A DNA stretch of 8,283 nt from Planctomycetota bacterium (GCA_020344865.1 CP070830.1:2416367-2424649), one strand, 5' to 3'; positions 1 to 7,329 are shown, numbered from the stretch's first letter. The notes: generated from the sequence alone by a model not told the origin. Numbers and translations: made by a program.

Positions 1-2130
1 CACCTGCATCGCCGTAATCTCCGGCCGGGTAATACCAAGCCGACATCCCCTGTGCCCCAACATCGGATTTAACTCATGCAGCGACTGAACCTTCTCTCTT
101 ATAGCGTCCGCAGAAACGCCGAGTTGCTTTGCCATCTCCGCCTGACTCTTGGCATCCTGAGGCAAAAACTCATGCAGCGGCGGGTCAAGTGTCCGAATCG
201 TCACCGGCAGACCGTCCATCGCCTTGAATATCCCGATAAAATCCTTCTTCTGCAGCGGCAGTAATTTCTTAAGCGCCTTATCCCGACCCACCTTGTCCTC
301 CGCCAGTATCATCTCCCGCATCGACGCTATCCTGTCCGGCCCGAAGAACATATGCTCCGTCCGAGCCAAACCTATCCCCTCCGCACCGAATCTCCTCGCT
401 GCCTTCGCGTCCTCGGGATTGTCCGCGTTCGTCCGAATTCCGAGACGCCGAAGCTCATCCGCCCACTTCATCAGTTTCTTATAGTGAACGTTTCGCTCCG
501 GACTCGCCGCCAGCAGACCTACCTTACCCTCATAAACCACACCCTTCGTACCGTTCAGTGAAATCCAGTCGCCCTCGCCCAGCTTCTTGCCGTCAACTGA
601 TATCTCCTTCTTGATAGCATCTATGTGCAGGGCCCCGCACCCGACTATGCAGCACTTGCCCCAGCCTCGCGCAACCAGTGCCGCGTGACTGGTCATCCCT
701 CCCTTAGCCGTCAATATCGCCTGTGCCGCCTTCATTCCGTGAACGTCCTCCGGACTCGTCTCGTCGCGGACCAGAATCACTTTCTTGCCTTCCTTTGCCC
801 AGTCGTCCGCATCGTCGGCGGTAAAGACAATCTGTCCGACCCCGCCGCCGGGTCCCGCCGGCAGACCTTTAGCAAGCTTCGTGCTGCGGGCCTCTGCCTT
901 CGGGTCCAGCATCGGATGCAGAAGCTCATCGAGTTGCATCGGCTTGACCCGCATTATCGCCTCTTTCTTCGAGATAAGCTTCTCCTCGCACATCTCAACC
1001 GCCATCCTAACGGCCGCAGCGCCGTTGCGCTTGCCTACCCGCGTCTGCAGCATATAAAGCTTGCCGTCCTGTATGGTAAACTCAACGTCCTGCATATCCC
1101 GGTAGTGCTTTTCCAGCTTCGTCCGAATGCCGGCAAGCTCCTTGTAAAGCTTCGGCATCAGCTCCTCCAACGATGGCAGGTGCTTCGACGAATCCGTCTT
1201 GGAAACCAAATTTATCGCCTGCGGCGTCCTTGTTCCCGCCACGACGTCCTCTCCCTGCGCGTTTACCAGAAACTCTCCATAAAACTTGTTCTCTCCCGTC
1301 GCCGGGTCGCGCGTAAACGCCACTCCCGTCGCGCTGTCGTCGCCCATATTGCCGAATACCATCGTCTGCACGTTCACTGCCGTCCCCCAGTCATCCGGTA
1401 TCCCCTCAATCCTGCGGTAAGCGACTGCCCGCTTGCCGTTCCACGAACGGAACACCGCCCCAATCGCTCCCCAGAGCTGGTCTTCCGGCTTATCCGGAAA
1501 GTCCTTCTTCAGAACCTGCTTGACCTTTCGCTTGAAAATCCCCACTAATTTCTTCAAATCCTTCGCGTCCAGCTCCGTATCGAACTCCACCCCCTTGGCG
1601 TTCTTCATCTTCTGCATCTCTCTCTCAAGCTGCTGACGTATCCCCATTCCCTCCTTTGCCTCGATACCGGCGGCCTTCTCCATCACGACATCCGAATACA
1701 TCATAATAAGCCGCCTGTACGCGTCATATACGAACCGCTCGTTGCCCGCCTTCGCGACCAGCCCCGGAATCGTCTTCTCCGTCAGGCCGATATTCAATAC
1801 CGTCTCCATCATTCCCGGCATCGATACCCGTGCCCCGGAACGTACGGAGAAAAGCAGCGGGTTCTTCACATCACCGAAGCTCATATTCATTATCCGCTCG
1901 ACCTTGCCCAGAGCGCTCTTGACCTCCTGCGCAAGGGCTTTCGGATACTTGCCCTTCGTCTTCATAAAGTTCGTGCAGACCTCCGTCGTTATCGTAAAAC
2001 CGGGCGGAACCAGTATCCCCAACCGGCTCATTTCCGCCAGATTAGCGCCCTTGCCGCCCAGAAGCTCCTTCATCCTCGCACTGCCGTCTGCTTTGCCGCC
2101 CCCGAAACTGTAAACCATATTGCTTGCCAT
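1..2130 (-). CDS. ppdK: Pyruvate, phosphate dikinase, C-terminus cut by window edge
   Basis: Interconverts ATP + Pi + pyruvate and AMP + PPi + phosphoenolpyruvate in the cytoplasm; in anaerobes it often works in the glycolytic direction. I read 710 codons on the minus strand before the window ends. The family is usually about 870-900 residues, so the last part of the PEP/pyruvate barrel, with the catalytic Cys, lies outside. Visible landmarks are GGKGANLAEM (25-34) and RSGARVSMPGMM (97-108) in the N-terminal nucleotide-binding part, GGMTSHAA with phosphorylatable His482 in the swivelling domain, ARTEHMFF (around 588-596) and IRTLDPPLHEF (around 645-655) in the barrel, and GHRGCRLG near the edge. 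The start is the ATG at 2130-2128, with AGGAGA about 9 nt upstream; the following Met5 is a weaker choice. No frameshift or stop was met. The long plus-strand open frames across it are its antisense shadows. Family identity is certain from the motifs; flux direction is inferred. Confidence 0.97.
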   Translation of the reverse strand, partial: MASNMVYSFGGGKADGSARMKELLGGKGANLAEMSRLGILVPPGFTITTEVCTNFMKTKGKYPKALAQEVKSALGKVERIMNMSFGDVKNPLLFSVRSGARVSMPGMMETVLNIGLTEKTIPGLVAKAGNERFVYDAYRRLIMMYSDVVMEKAAGIEAKEGMGIRQQLEREMQKMKNAKGVEFDTELDAKDLKKLVGIFKRKVKQVLKKDFPDKPEDQLWGAIGAVFRSWNGKRAVAYRRIEGIPDDWGTAVNVQTMVFGNMGDDSATGVAFTRDPATGENKFYGEFLVNAQGEDVVAGTRTPQAINLVSKTDSSKHLPSLEELMPKLYKELAGIRTKLEKHYRDMQDVEFTIQDGKLYMLQTRVGKRNGAAAVRMAVEMCEEKLISKKEAIMRVKPMQLDELLHPMLDPKAEARSTKLAKGLPAGPGGGVGQIVFTADDADDWAKEGKKVILVRDETSPEDVHGMKAAQAILTAKGGMTSHAALVARGWGKCCIVGCGALHIDAIKKEISVDGKKLGEGDWISLNGTKGVVYEGKVGLLAASPERNVHYKKLMKWADELRRLGIRTNADNPEDAKAARRFGAEGIGLARTEHMFFGPDRIASMREMILAEDKVGRDKALKKLLPLQKKDFIGIFKAMDGLPVTIRTLDPPLHEFLPQDAKSQAEMAKQLGVSADAIREKVQSLHELNPMLGHRGCRLGITRPEITAMQV

Positions 2131-2198
2131 CTTAAAAATTCTCCTTTCAACCAAATCTCTATACTACAAGGTAAAAACAATACTGCGAAAAGACGAAT

Positions 2199-2211
2199 AG
2201 TCTATTAGACT
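2199..2211. promoter_or_regulatory. Inverted repeat over the ppdK -10, possible operator
   Basis: AGTCTATTAGACT is a perfect 6-bp inverted repeat around one central base. One arm is the proposed -10 hexamer of ppdK, so a bound dimeric regulator would block polymerase. The arms resemble, but do not equal, the TGACTA/TAGTCA arms of the TetR-type operator at 4838-4869. Binding is inferred, and a short palindrome in AT-rich DNA can arise by chance. Confidence 0.35.
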
Positions 2212-2227
2212 TACGCCCCGATGTCAA
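2199..2227 (-). promoter_or_regulatory. Sigma70-type promoter of ppdK
   Basis: Read on the minus strand: a perfect -35 TTGACA (2227-2222), a 17-bp spacer, then TAGACT as -10 (2204-2199; 4 of 6 consensus bases). It places the transcript start near 2192 and gives a leader of about 60 nt before the ppdK ribosome binding site. The -35 touches the end of the upstream sulfatase gene, so ppdK can be transcribed independently of it. Assigned by eye only. Confidence 0.6.
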
Positions 2228-2230
2228 CGA

Positions 2231-3811
2231 TTAAAACCAGTACTTCTGACGACTATCTAAATCCCGCTGAAGGATTTCCTGTGTTAACTCGTGTGAGTCG
2301 CCGTATCTTTCCCGCAGCCGCGCCAATTCCGCCTTCAGCCGCTCTACAACAGGTTTGTACTCGGCCTCATCGTATATATTCCGCAGCTCATGCGGGTCCT
2401 CCTGTAAATCGTACAGCTCCCACGCGTCTATGTCATAATAAAAGTGTATCAGCTTGTATCGTCTCGTCCTTATCCCGTAGTGTCGCTTTACCGCGTGCCA
2501 GCCCGGATACTCATAGTAATGGTAGTACATTGCCTCGCGCCAGTCCTTGACCTCGCCTTCCAGCAGCCGCCGGAAGCTCTCTCCCTGCATATCCTCCGGC
2601 CTGGCAACACCGGCAAAGTCCAGCAGCGTCGGTCCGAAATCCAGATTTAGCACAATATCATCATTCACCGACGCCGGCTTTATCACCTTGGGATAACGCA
2701 CCAACAGCGGCATCCGAAGAGACTCCTCATACATGAACCGCTTGTCGAACCACCCGTGTTCTCCCAAATAAAACCCCTGGTCCGATGTATAGATAACAAT
2801 CGTATTTTCCGCCAGTTTGCTCCTGTCGAGATAATCCAGCAGCCGCCCGACGTTATCATCTACCGACGCCACGCACCGCAAGTAGTCCTTGATATACCGC
2901 TGATACTTCCATTTCTTCAGCGGCTGGCCGTACAGTTCCAGCGACGGGCTCCAATATTCCCCGTGTACACCTTTATTTTCCCATCCACGTGAGTCCTCGC
3001 CGGGTAATTCAGCCGGCATTGGCACCTTCAAATCACTCGGCGTCAAATGATGCTCCACCGTCATCTCCTGCTGCCGGGCCGCATCGCTCCGCGTCTTGTA
3101 GTCATCGTCGAACGTCTCCGGCTCAGGTATCTCAACGTCCTCATACATCTTCGCGTGCTTTTCATCCGGCTTCCACGCCCGATGCGGCGCTTTATGCTGA
3201 TACAATAGACAGAACGGCTTGTCGCCCTTGCGCCCTTTTAGCCACTCAATGCTAAAGTCCGTTATAATATCCGTAACGTATCCCTCGGTCTTCGTCTCTG
3301 TACCGTTCTCACTGAATAGCGGGTCGAAGTATTCTCCCTGCCCCCACGACCCTACAAGGATGTTCCAGTAGTCAAAACCCGTCGGCTCGCTCTTGAGATG
3401 CCACTTGCCAATCACCGCCGTCTCGTAGCCCGCCTTTTGCAGCAGCTTCGGGAACGTCTGTTGTGCTCCGTCGAATTCCACCCTGTTATCGACAACGCCG
3501 TTGATATGGCTGTACTTGCCCGTCAGTATCACCGCCCGGCTGGGTGCGCAAATCGAATTCGTGCAGAAGCAGTTCCTAAAAAGCATCCCCTCCTTCGCTA
3601 ATCTGTCGAGGTTCTGCGTCTTGTTGATTTTACTGCCATAGCAGCTCATTGCCTGTGCCGCGTGGTCATCGCTCATAATAAATATAATATTCGGCGGCCC
3701 GCCAACCCTCCCAACCCCGGCCCCTTTCTCCTCCACACAGCCACCTATAACTAAGGAAACCGCCCCCAGACCCATCGCCTTTAGAAACTCTCGCCTGCTC
3801 TGCTTTCTCAC
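2231..3811 (-). CDS. Exported S1-type (formylglycine) sulfatase, Tat lipoprotein
   Basis: Hydrolyses sulfate esters, probably on a polysaccharide or glycan, outside the cytoplasmic membrane. The 526-residue protein starts with a twin-arginine leader (SRREFLKAMG, 5-14) and a hydrophobic stretch ending in VIGGC, so Cys25 is probably lipidated after Tat export. Active-site landmarks are complete: Asp48/Asp49 (MSDDH) for calcium, CAPSR (88-92) where Cys88 becomes formylglycine, TGKYSH (97-102), GKWHLK (135-140), TSDQG (342-346) and EHGWFDKR (351-358). The C-terminal subdomain (around 425-500, including WELYDLQEDPHEL) is typical of the family. Overall it resembles the SulfAtlas S1_11-like N-acetylglucosamine-6-sulfatase group, but substrate cannot be read from sequence. 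The start is GTG at 3811-3809 with AAGGAG 7 nt upstream. No formylglycine-generating enzyme or glycoside hydrolase is in the window. It precedes ppdK by 100 bp on the same strand. Confidence 0.95.
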   Translation of the reverse strand: MRKQSRREFLKAMGLGAVSLVIGGCVEEKGAGVGRVGGPPNIIFIMSDDHAAQAMSCYGSKINKTQNLDRLAKEGMLFRNCFCTNSICAPSRAVILTGKYSHINGVVDNRVEFDGAQQTFPKLLQKAGYETAVIGKWHLKSEPTGFDYWNILVGSWGQGEYFDPLFSENGTETKTEGYVTDIITDFSIEWLKGRKGDKPFCLLYQHKAPHRAWKPDEKHAKMYEDVEIPEPETFDDDYKTRSDAARQQEMTVEHHLTPSDLKVPMPAELPGEDSRGWENKGVHGEYWSPSLELYGQPLKKWKYQRYIKDYLRCVASVDDNVGRLLDYLDRSKLAENTIVIYTSDQGFYLGEHGWFDKRFMYEESLRMPLLVRYPKVIKPASVNDDIVLNLDFGPTLLDFAGVARPEDMQGESFRRLLEGEVKDWREAMYYHYYEYPGWHAVKRHYGIRTRRYKLIHFYYDIDAWELYDLQEDPHELRNIYDEAEYKPVVERLKAELARLRERYGDSHELTQEILQRDLDSRQKYWF

Positions 3812-3856
3812 GGATTTTCTCCTTATCCAATTTCTGCTTGCTAATCAGGATACCGC

Positions 3857-3885
3857 AATTTAGTCCCCTTAGCCCACTATGTCAA
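3857..3885 (-). promoter_or_regulatory. Sigma70-type promoter of the sulfatase gene
   Basis: On the minus strand a perfect -35 TTGACA (3885-3880) is followed after 17 bp by TAAATT (3862-3857; 4 of 6 consensus bases). The expected start near 3850 leaves a leader of about 40 nt containing the AAGGAG ribosome binding site. It has the same -35 and spacing as the ppdK promoter. The rest of the 3812-4034 gap between the divergent genes shows nothing else I can name. Confidence 0.6.
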
Positions 3886-4034
3886 CCCCGGCGCCATTCT
3901 CTCCGCACGCCGAGCTTGTATCGACGTTCCTGTGCCGCCAATAATTGTATAAAACGAAGCCAACCGGCCGATGATTATACAGTCAATATGACAAGCCTGT
4001 AATGCTGCGAAACCTTACATAGTCAGACTCATAA

Positions 4035-4715
4035 ATGGCCCGAAAACACAGAGTAAAATCGATTGCCTCCTACATCATCCTCCTTGCCGGCATTGCCGGG
4101 CTGATTTATATAGGACGCGCTTTCTATTACCCGGCTCTCACCATACACGAACTCTTGACCGAGAATAAACAACTCAAGCAGGCAATCACCAACCTCACCA
4201 TCGAAGACCAAATCGGCTACGCAAAGGTCATCTCCCAGACAAACCGCGACGGCCGGCTCTTTACAACAATAAGATTTGTTGAAACCGCCAGAAATGACAA
4301 GCTTACAAAATTGATTGAAGCCGATTACACAATTGAGGGTGACGTAATATTTTTTGATGCGTTAATCATCAAGTTCGGTGAGCAAATGGTAATGGACGGC
4401 ACGCAGAAAGCTCTTTACCTTTGGCGGAGGGTCTACGGCGAGAATACCGCCCCTGAAAAGGGCCTCACCATAGAACAGCCCGGCACCGAGCCCCAAAGAT
4501 ACAAGGACCTTCTGGAACTGTTGCCGGAAAATCAAAGGAACCTCTTCTGGACCAATATATGGGAGTTGGCAAACGACCCCGAAAAACTAAAGCAGTATGG
4601 CATCACGGCCGTATACGGCAACGTCGTCTACTCGAAGCTAAAACAGGGCCTTGTTTATGCCTTCAAGATTACCCCCGCCGGCCAGCTCTACCCCGAAGTT
4701 CTCCCCGATATCTAA
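4035..4715 (+). CDS. Membrane-anchored protein of unknown function
   Basis: I do not recognise this family. The 226-residue product has a basic N-terminus (MARKHRVK), one predicted transmembrane helix at about residues 10-27 and a short charged helix (about 37-55, TENKQLKQ) that could form a coiled coil. A soluble domain of about 170 residues follows, rich in alternating beta-type segments, and would lie outside the cytoplasmic membrane by the positive-inside rule. There is no lipobox, no cysteine and no recognisable catalytic motif. The ATG has no clear Shine-Dalgarno sequence; the frame is open and codon use fits the neighbours, so I believe the gene but am less sure of the start. It is divergent from the sulfatase and lies about 170 bp before the TetR gene. 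A TAGTCA half-site (4020-4025) just before the start resembles an arm of the TetR-type operator downstream. Confidence 0.75.
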   Translation: MARKHRVKSIASYIILLAGIAGLIYIGRAFYYPALTIHELLTENKQLKQAITNLTIEDQIGYAKVISQTNRDGRLFTTIRFVETARNDKLTKLIEADYTIEGDVIFFDALIIKFGEQMVMDGTQKALYLWRRVYGENTAPEKGLTIEQPGTEPQRYKDLLELLPENQRNLFWTNIWELANDPEKLKQYGITAVYGNVVYSKLKQGLVYAFKITPAGQLYPEVLPDI

Positions 4716-4837
4716 AACCACCAGCGCAAATCCAACTTCTGCCTTTTTTTGCCTTTTTGCCGTCCTTAATCTCCCTGCAGCTCTGCCCTCCTGACGAGCC
4801 CAATCTGCATTTTTTTGAAAAAAGGCCAATTTTATAT

Positions 4838-4869
4838 TGACTATTTGGTCGAAATTGACTAAATAGTCA
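4838..4869. promoter_or_regulatory. Tandem operator-like palindromes upstream of the TetR gene
   Basis: TGACTAAATAGTCA (4856-4869) is a perfect palindrome with 6-bp arms and a 2-bp centre. Eighteen bp upstream in the same phase lies TGACTATTTGGTCG (4838-4851), with the same left arm and a 4-of-6 right arm. The left half TGACTATTT and the right half AAATAGTCA also pair as a perfect 9-bp inverted repeat across both sites. Paired palindromes immediately before a TetR-family start are the usual autoregulation layout. A possible promoter lies within: TTGACT (4837-4842), 17 bp, TAAATA (4860-4865), weak at -10. The rest of the gap from 4716 holds pyrimidine-rich DNA without a convincing terminator hairpin. 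Confidence 0.6.
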
Positions 4870-4887
4870 GTATTGAATGACAGAACT

Positions 4888-5505
4888 ATGAAAACCAAAG
4901 AGACCCGAACGCAAAAAAGAGCCAGAAGAACCCGAAAAAAGCTCAAAAAGGCTGCTCTGGATGTTTTTACCGAGAAGAGTGTTGCCGCCGCTACTGTTGA
5001 GGAAATCACCGAAAAGGCGGATGTCGGCAAGGGAACGCTCTATCAGCATTTCGCCGATAAGGACCAGATTGTCGTTACCTTGGTAGATGAGGCAGTTGAC
5101 CACCTTATAGGGCGCTTTAGGGCATACGACTGCAAGCCGGAAACACTGGAGGACATGCTCCAGCATTTACTTAATGCCCACTATGACTTCTCGGTTGAAT
5201 GCCGGGAAGAGTTCCTGCTGCTTTTCCAGGGCAAGCTGCTGCTGAAGCTTGAATCTGACACTATGGATGAACTTGAAGAACCGTATTTGCGCTATTTACA
5301 GGAAATCGAACACCAGGTCGCACCTTACCTTTCACCGAGGATAGACACCGTGAAAATCCGTCGGCTCGCGTGCGCTGTGGCAGGATTTGTCTTTGGATTT
5401 TTCTCTTTTGCCATGATTGGCATGACCGAAAAGGAAATCGAGGCAAGCGTCAATCCATTAAGGCGAGTCTTTGTGAGGAGCTTATGTGCGTTTCTTGGAC
5501 GATGA
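4888..5505 (+). CDS. TetR/AcrR-family transcriptional regulator
   Basis: Cytoplasmic dimeric DNA-binding repressor, 205 residues from the ATG. The very basic N-terminus (KETRTQKRARRTRKKLKKAA) leads into a TetR helix-turn-helix: DVFTEKSVAAATVEEI, then the recognition part ADVGKGTLYQHFADKDQIV at about residues 44-62. The remaining 140 residues form a helical ligand/dimerisation domain that I cannot assign to a ligand. The frame also offers TTG at 4873, five codons earlier, but neither start has a Shine-Dalgarno sequence and ATG is the better codon. Two operator-like palindromes end 18 bp before the ATG, so self-repression is likely (inferred). The gene stands 86 bp before the dksA-like gene on the same strand. 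TetR repressors often control efflux or lipid genes, but no such gene is visible here; its targets may be the downstream run, the upstream membrane protein or genes elsewhere. Confidence 0.92.
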   Translation: MKTKETRTQKRARRTRKKLKKAALDVFTEKSVAAATVEEITEKADVGKGTLYQHFADKDQIVVTLVDEAVDHLIGRFRAYDCKPETLEDMLQHLLNAHYDFSVECREEFLLLFQGKLLLKLESDTMDELEEPYLRYLQEIEHQVAPYLSPRIDTVKIRRLACAVAGFVFGFFSFAMIGMTEKEIEASVNPLRRVFVRSLCAFLGR

Positions 5506-5591
5506 ACGCCACTTGCACAGACAACGTGCCTACGTAACGGTACTCGCACGTTTAGAAGATACTAACGAATTTGGGAGCCATCATAAAACAA

Positions 5592-6068
5592 ATGCGAAGA
5601 AGTAACCAAAATCTCACAACCGCTGAAATACGCAGGTTCAAGGCAACACTCTTGGCAAAACGCCAGGAGATACTGGCTGACGTTATCACTATGGAACACG
5701 AGACCTTGCGGAGAGAAAGCACGGAGCTGTCACGCCTGCCAATACATATGGCCGATGCCGGGACCGACAACTACGAAGTTGAGAATACCCTCGGCCTTAT
5801 GGACAGCGAAAGAAAACTACTTGCCGATATTGACGATGCTTTGCAACGTATCGAAGACGGCACGTATGGAATCTGTCAGGGCAGCGGTAAACCGATTCCT
5901 CGGCAGCGATTGGATGCGATTCCCTGGGCAAGGTATTGCGTCGAGTATGCAAGCCTGTTGGAGAAGAGACGGATGCCGAAGCTGAATTCATCCGACCTTG
6001 CCAGGCATGACTATGGTGAGGAAGAATATGACGAAGAATCCGGAAAGTCCTATCGAAGAGCGCAATGA
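5592..6068 (+). CDS. DksA/TraR-family protein with half the zinc ligands missing
   Basis: DksA/TraR proteins bind RNA polymerase through the secondary channel and, with ppGpp, alter promoter choice. This 158-residue protein has a helical hairpin (about residues 10-90 from the ATG) with acidic residues near the turn (ADAGTDNYEVE), then the family block RIEDGTYGIC and RLDAIPWARYCVEYA. In E. coli DksA four Cys (CxxC, 17 residues, CxxC) bind zinc. Here ligands one and three are Cys (95 and 116, 21 apart as in DksA) but two and four are Ser98 and Tyr119, so normal zinc binding is unlikely. The C-terminus is acidic (GEEEYDEESG). The ATG at 5592 has GGGAG 14 nt upstream, which is far; a TTG at 5571 would add seven residues. 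The stop overlaps the next gene's start (ATGA), so the two are probably translated together. Whether it truly acts on RNA polymerase is inferred. Confidence 0.88.
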   Translation: MRRSNQNLTTAEIRRFKATLLAKRQEILADVITMEHETLRRESTELSRLPIHMADAGTDNYEVENTLGLMDSERKLLADIDDALQRIEDGTYGICQGSGKPIPRQRLDAIPWARYCVEYASLLEKRRMPKLNSSDLARHDYGEEEYDEESGKSYRRAQ

Positions 6069-7177
6069 CTATGAATAAAGTCACCAAGGGATTCATACTT
6101 CCGAGTGCTGCGTTCACCATTAAGCGCAGCCAGATTAAATTCTACCAGTATTCGGAGAAGCAACCTGAGCCTGGTGACGTCGTTTATGGTGTGGTTAGCC
6201 GTATCGGGCGGCACTCATCACTCGAGAATGCTTCCGGCCGTATCCACATGATACACGACGGCACAAAGGCCATCTTTGTCTTTGGAAACAGGTACGCCCC
6301 CGATTTTTACGAAGGCCTTATTCCTGACCAAATGCTCGACGAAGTCGACCTTCTCGCTCGCTCAGGCATGATTGGTGTTGTTATAACCAAGAACTCCCTG
6401 ATTAAAGACCCCACCAAGGTCAGAATCCTCGGATACGTCTGCGACCAGGAGGGTAAAATCTTGAATACGCGGGACTTTCCGCTGATTAAGCCTCGCAATA
6501 AGGCAAAGACCCACCCAAGGGCCAAAATGATACTTATCTGCGGCACTTCTATGAACTCCGGCAAAAGCATGGCGGCTGCCGCTTGTTGCTGGGCTCTGAC
6601 CTCTCTCGGACACAAGGTCAGGGCCGCCAAAGTAACCGGCACCGCCAGTTTGAAGGATATCTTGCTTATGAATGATGCCGGTGCAAGACCCTATGCCGAT
6701 TTCACACATCTCGGCTATCCGTCCACCTATCTTCTCGAACAAGACCAGCTGCTCGGAATCTTTAACCAGCTTGACTTAAAATACGCCAATAACCCCAAAA
6801 ACTTCTGGGTGGTCGAGATTGCTGATGGACTTATCCAGCGAGAGACTGCCATGCTGCTAAGTTCGGCCGAGGTGACTTCAAGAATCCATAAATTAATCTT
6901 TTGCGCCAACGATGCTTTCGGTGCAATTGGTGGCCTGAGTATCCTCAGGGAGAAATTCGGCTTGACTGCCGACCTGCTTTCCGGCCTGTGCTCCTGCTCT
7001 CCCTTGCACGTCAGAGAGCTAACGGCGTTTACCGATATTCCGGTATTTAATAGCGCTGAGCCTAAAATAAGCAAGTTAGCCGGTACTCTGCTTGGCGCCA
7101 ACAAACGCTCTAAAACCAGAGCGTGTGCCGCTGCAGGCTTTCCGAAGGTATCGGCTCTGGCGGAGAAAGGTGTTTAA
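6065..7177 (+). CDS. P-loop NTPase, DUF1611 / dethiobiotin-synthetase-like, function unknown
   Basis: Predicted cytoplasmic nucleotide-binding protein of 370 residues. The first about 150 residues look like a separate beta-rich domain (EPGDVVYGVVSRIG, 35-48; GTKAIFVFGNRYAP, 66-79). A NTPase domain begins with MILICGTSMNSGKS, whose Walker A is GTSMNSGKS (160-168, Lys167). Downstream are AAKVTGTASLKD (187-198), GYPSTYL (217-223), and WVVEIADGLIQRE (248-260) as a Walker-B-like strand. This layout recalls the SIMIBI class, as in dethiobiotin synthetase, MobB and DUF1611 proteins (one DUF1611 member, DgcN, is an N-acetyltransferase), but I cannot name a substrate. The ATG at 6065 shares four bases with the dksA-like stop; an in-frame ATG at 6071 is the alternative. 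The same-strand overlap implies coupling to the dksA-like gene. The last about 35 residues are basic and low in conservation cues. Real gene: near certain; class: fairly sure; role: unknown. Confidence 0.9.
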   Translation: MTMNKVTKGFILPSAAFTIKRSQIKFYQYSEKQPEPGDVVYGVVSRIGRHSSLENASGRIHMIHDGTKAIFVFGNRYAPDFYEGLIPDQMLDEVDLLARSGMIGVVITKNSLIKDPTKVRILGYVCDQEGKILNTRDFPLIKPRNKAKTHPRAKMILICGTSMNSGKSMAAAACCWALTSLGHKVRAAKVTGTASLKDILLMNDAGARPYADFTHLGYPSTYLLEQDQLLGIFNQLDLKYANNPKNFWVVEIADGLIQRETAMLLSSAEVTSRIHKLIFCANDAFGAIGGLSILREKFGLTADLLSGLCSCSPLHVRELTAFTDIPVFNSAEPKISKLAGTLLGANKRSKTRACAAAGFPKVSALAEKGV

Positions 7178-7243
7178 CACACTGGCAGGTGTGGATGCTT
7201 GCCGGAAGAATAAAAATAATCTTTAATGCATGGAGGTACTAAA

Positions 7244-7303
7244 ATGCCGAGGAAGAAACCTGCAAAGAAACCGGCCAAGAAAAAGGTAAAAAAGAAAAGG
7301 TAA
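7244..7303 (+). CDS. 19-residue Lys/Arg/Pro-rich micro-protein
   Basis: The reading frame encodes MPRKKPAKKPAKKKVKKKR and a TAA stop. Of 19 residues, 11 are Lys and 2 are Arg and none is acidic, with a repeated PAKK unit like the basic tails of histone H1-like and HU-like proteins. GGAGG at 7232-7236 stands 7 nt before the ATG, the best ribosome binding site near this run of genes, and a strong terminator begins 27 bp after the stop. That combination makes translation likely despite the length. It lies 66 bp after the P-loop gene and could be the last gene of that transcript or have its own start in the AT-rich leader (7205-7231). A role in binding DNA, RNA or another polyanion is inferred from charge alone. 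It could instead be a leader peptide, but nothing it could control lies between it and the terminator. Confidence 0.7.
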   Translation: MPRKKPAKKPAKKKVKKKR

Positions 7304-7329
7304 AAATCTAAGAATCGCAAATAAGATTC

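Noticed and set aside
625..1548. 307-codon open frame on the plus strand
   Set aside because: It lies wholly antisense to ppdK, has no recognisable protein character (Arg/His/Leu-rich) and mirrors codon bias of the true gene.
5523..5552. Inverted repeat AACGTGC / GCACGTT between the TetR and dksA-like genes
   Set aside because: The 7-bp arms are 16 nt apart with no T-tract or promoter relation; chance cannot be excluded.
6727..7104. Minus-strand frame inside the P-loop gene
   Set aside because: Shadow of a well-supported gene; no ribosome binding site or family resemblance.
7178..7193. CACAC / GTGTG hairpin just after the P-loop stop
   Set aside because: A 5-bp stem without a T-run is too weak to call a terminator or attenuator.
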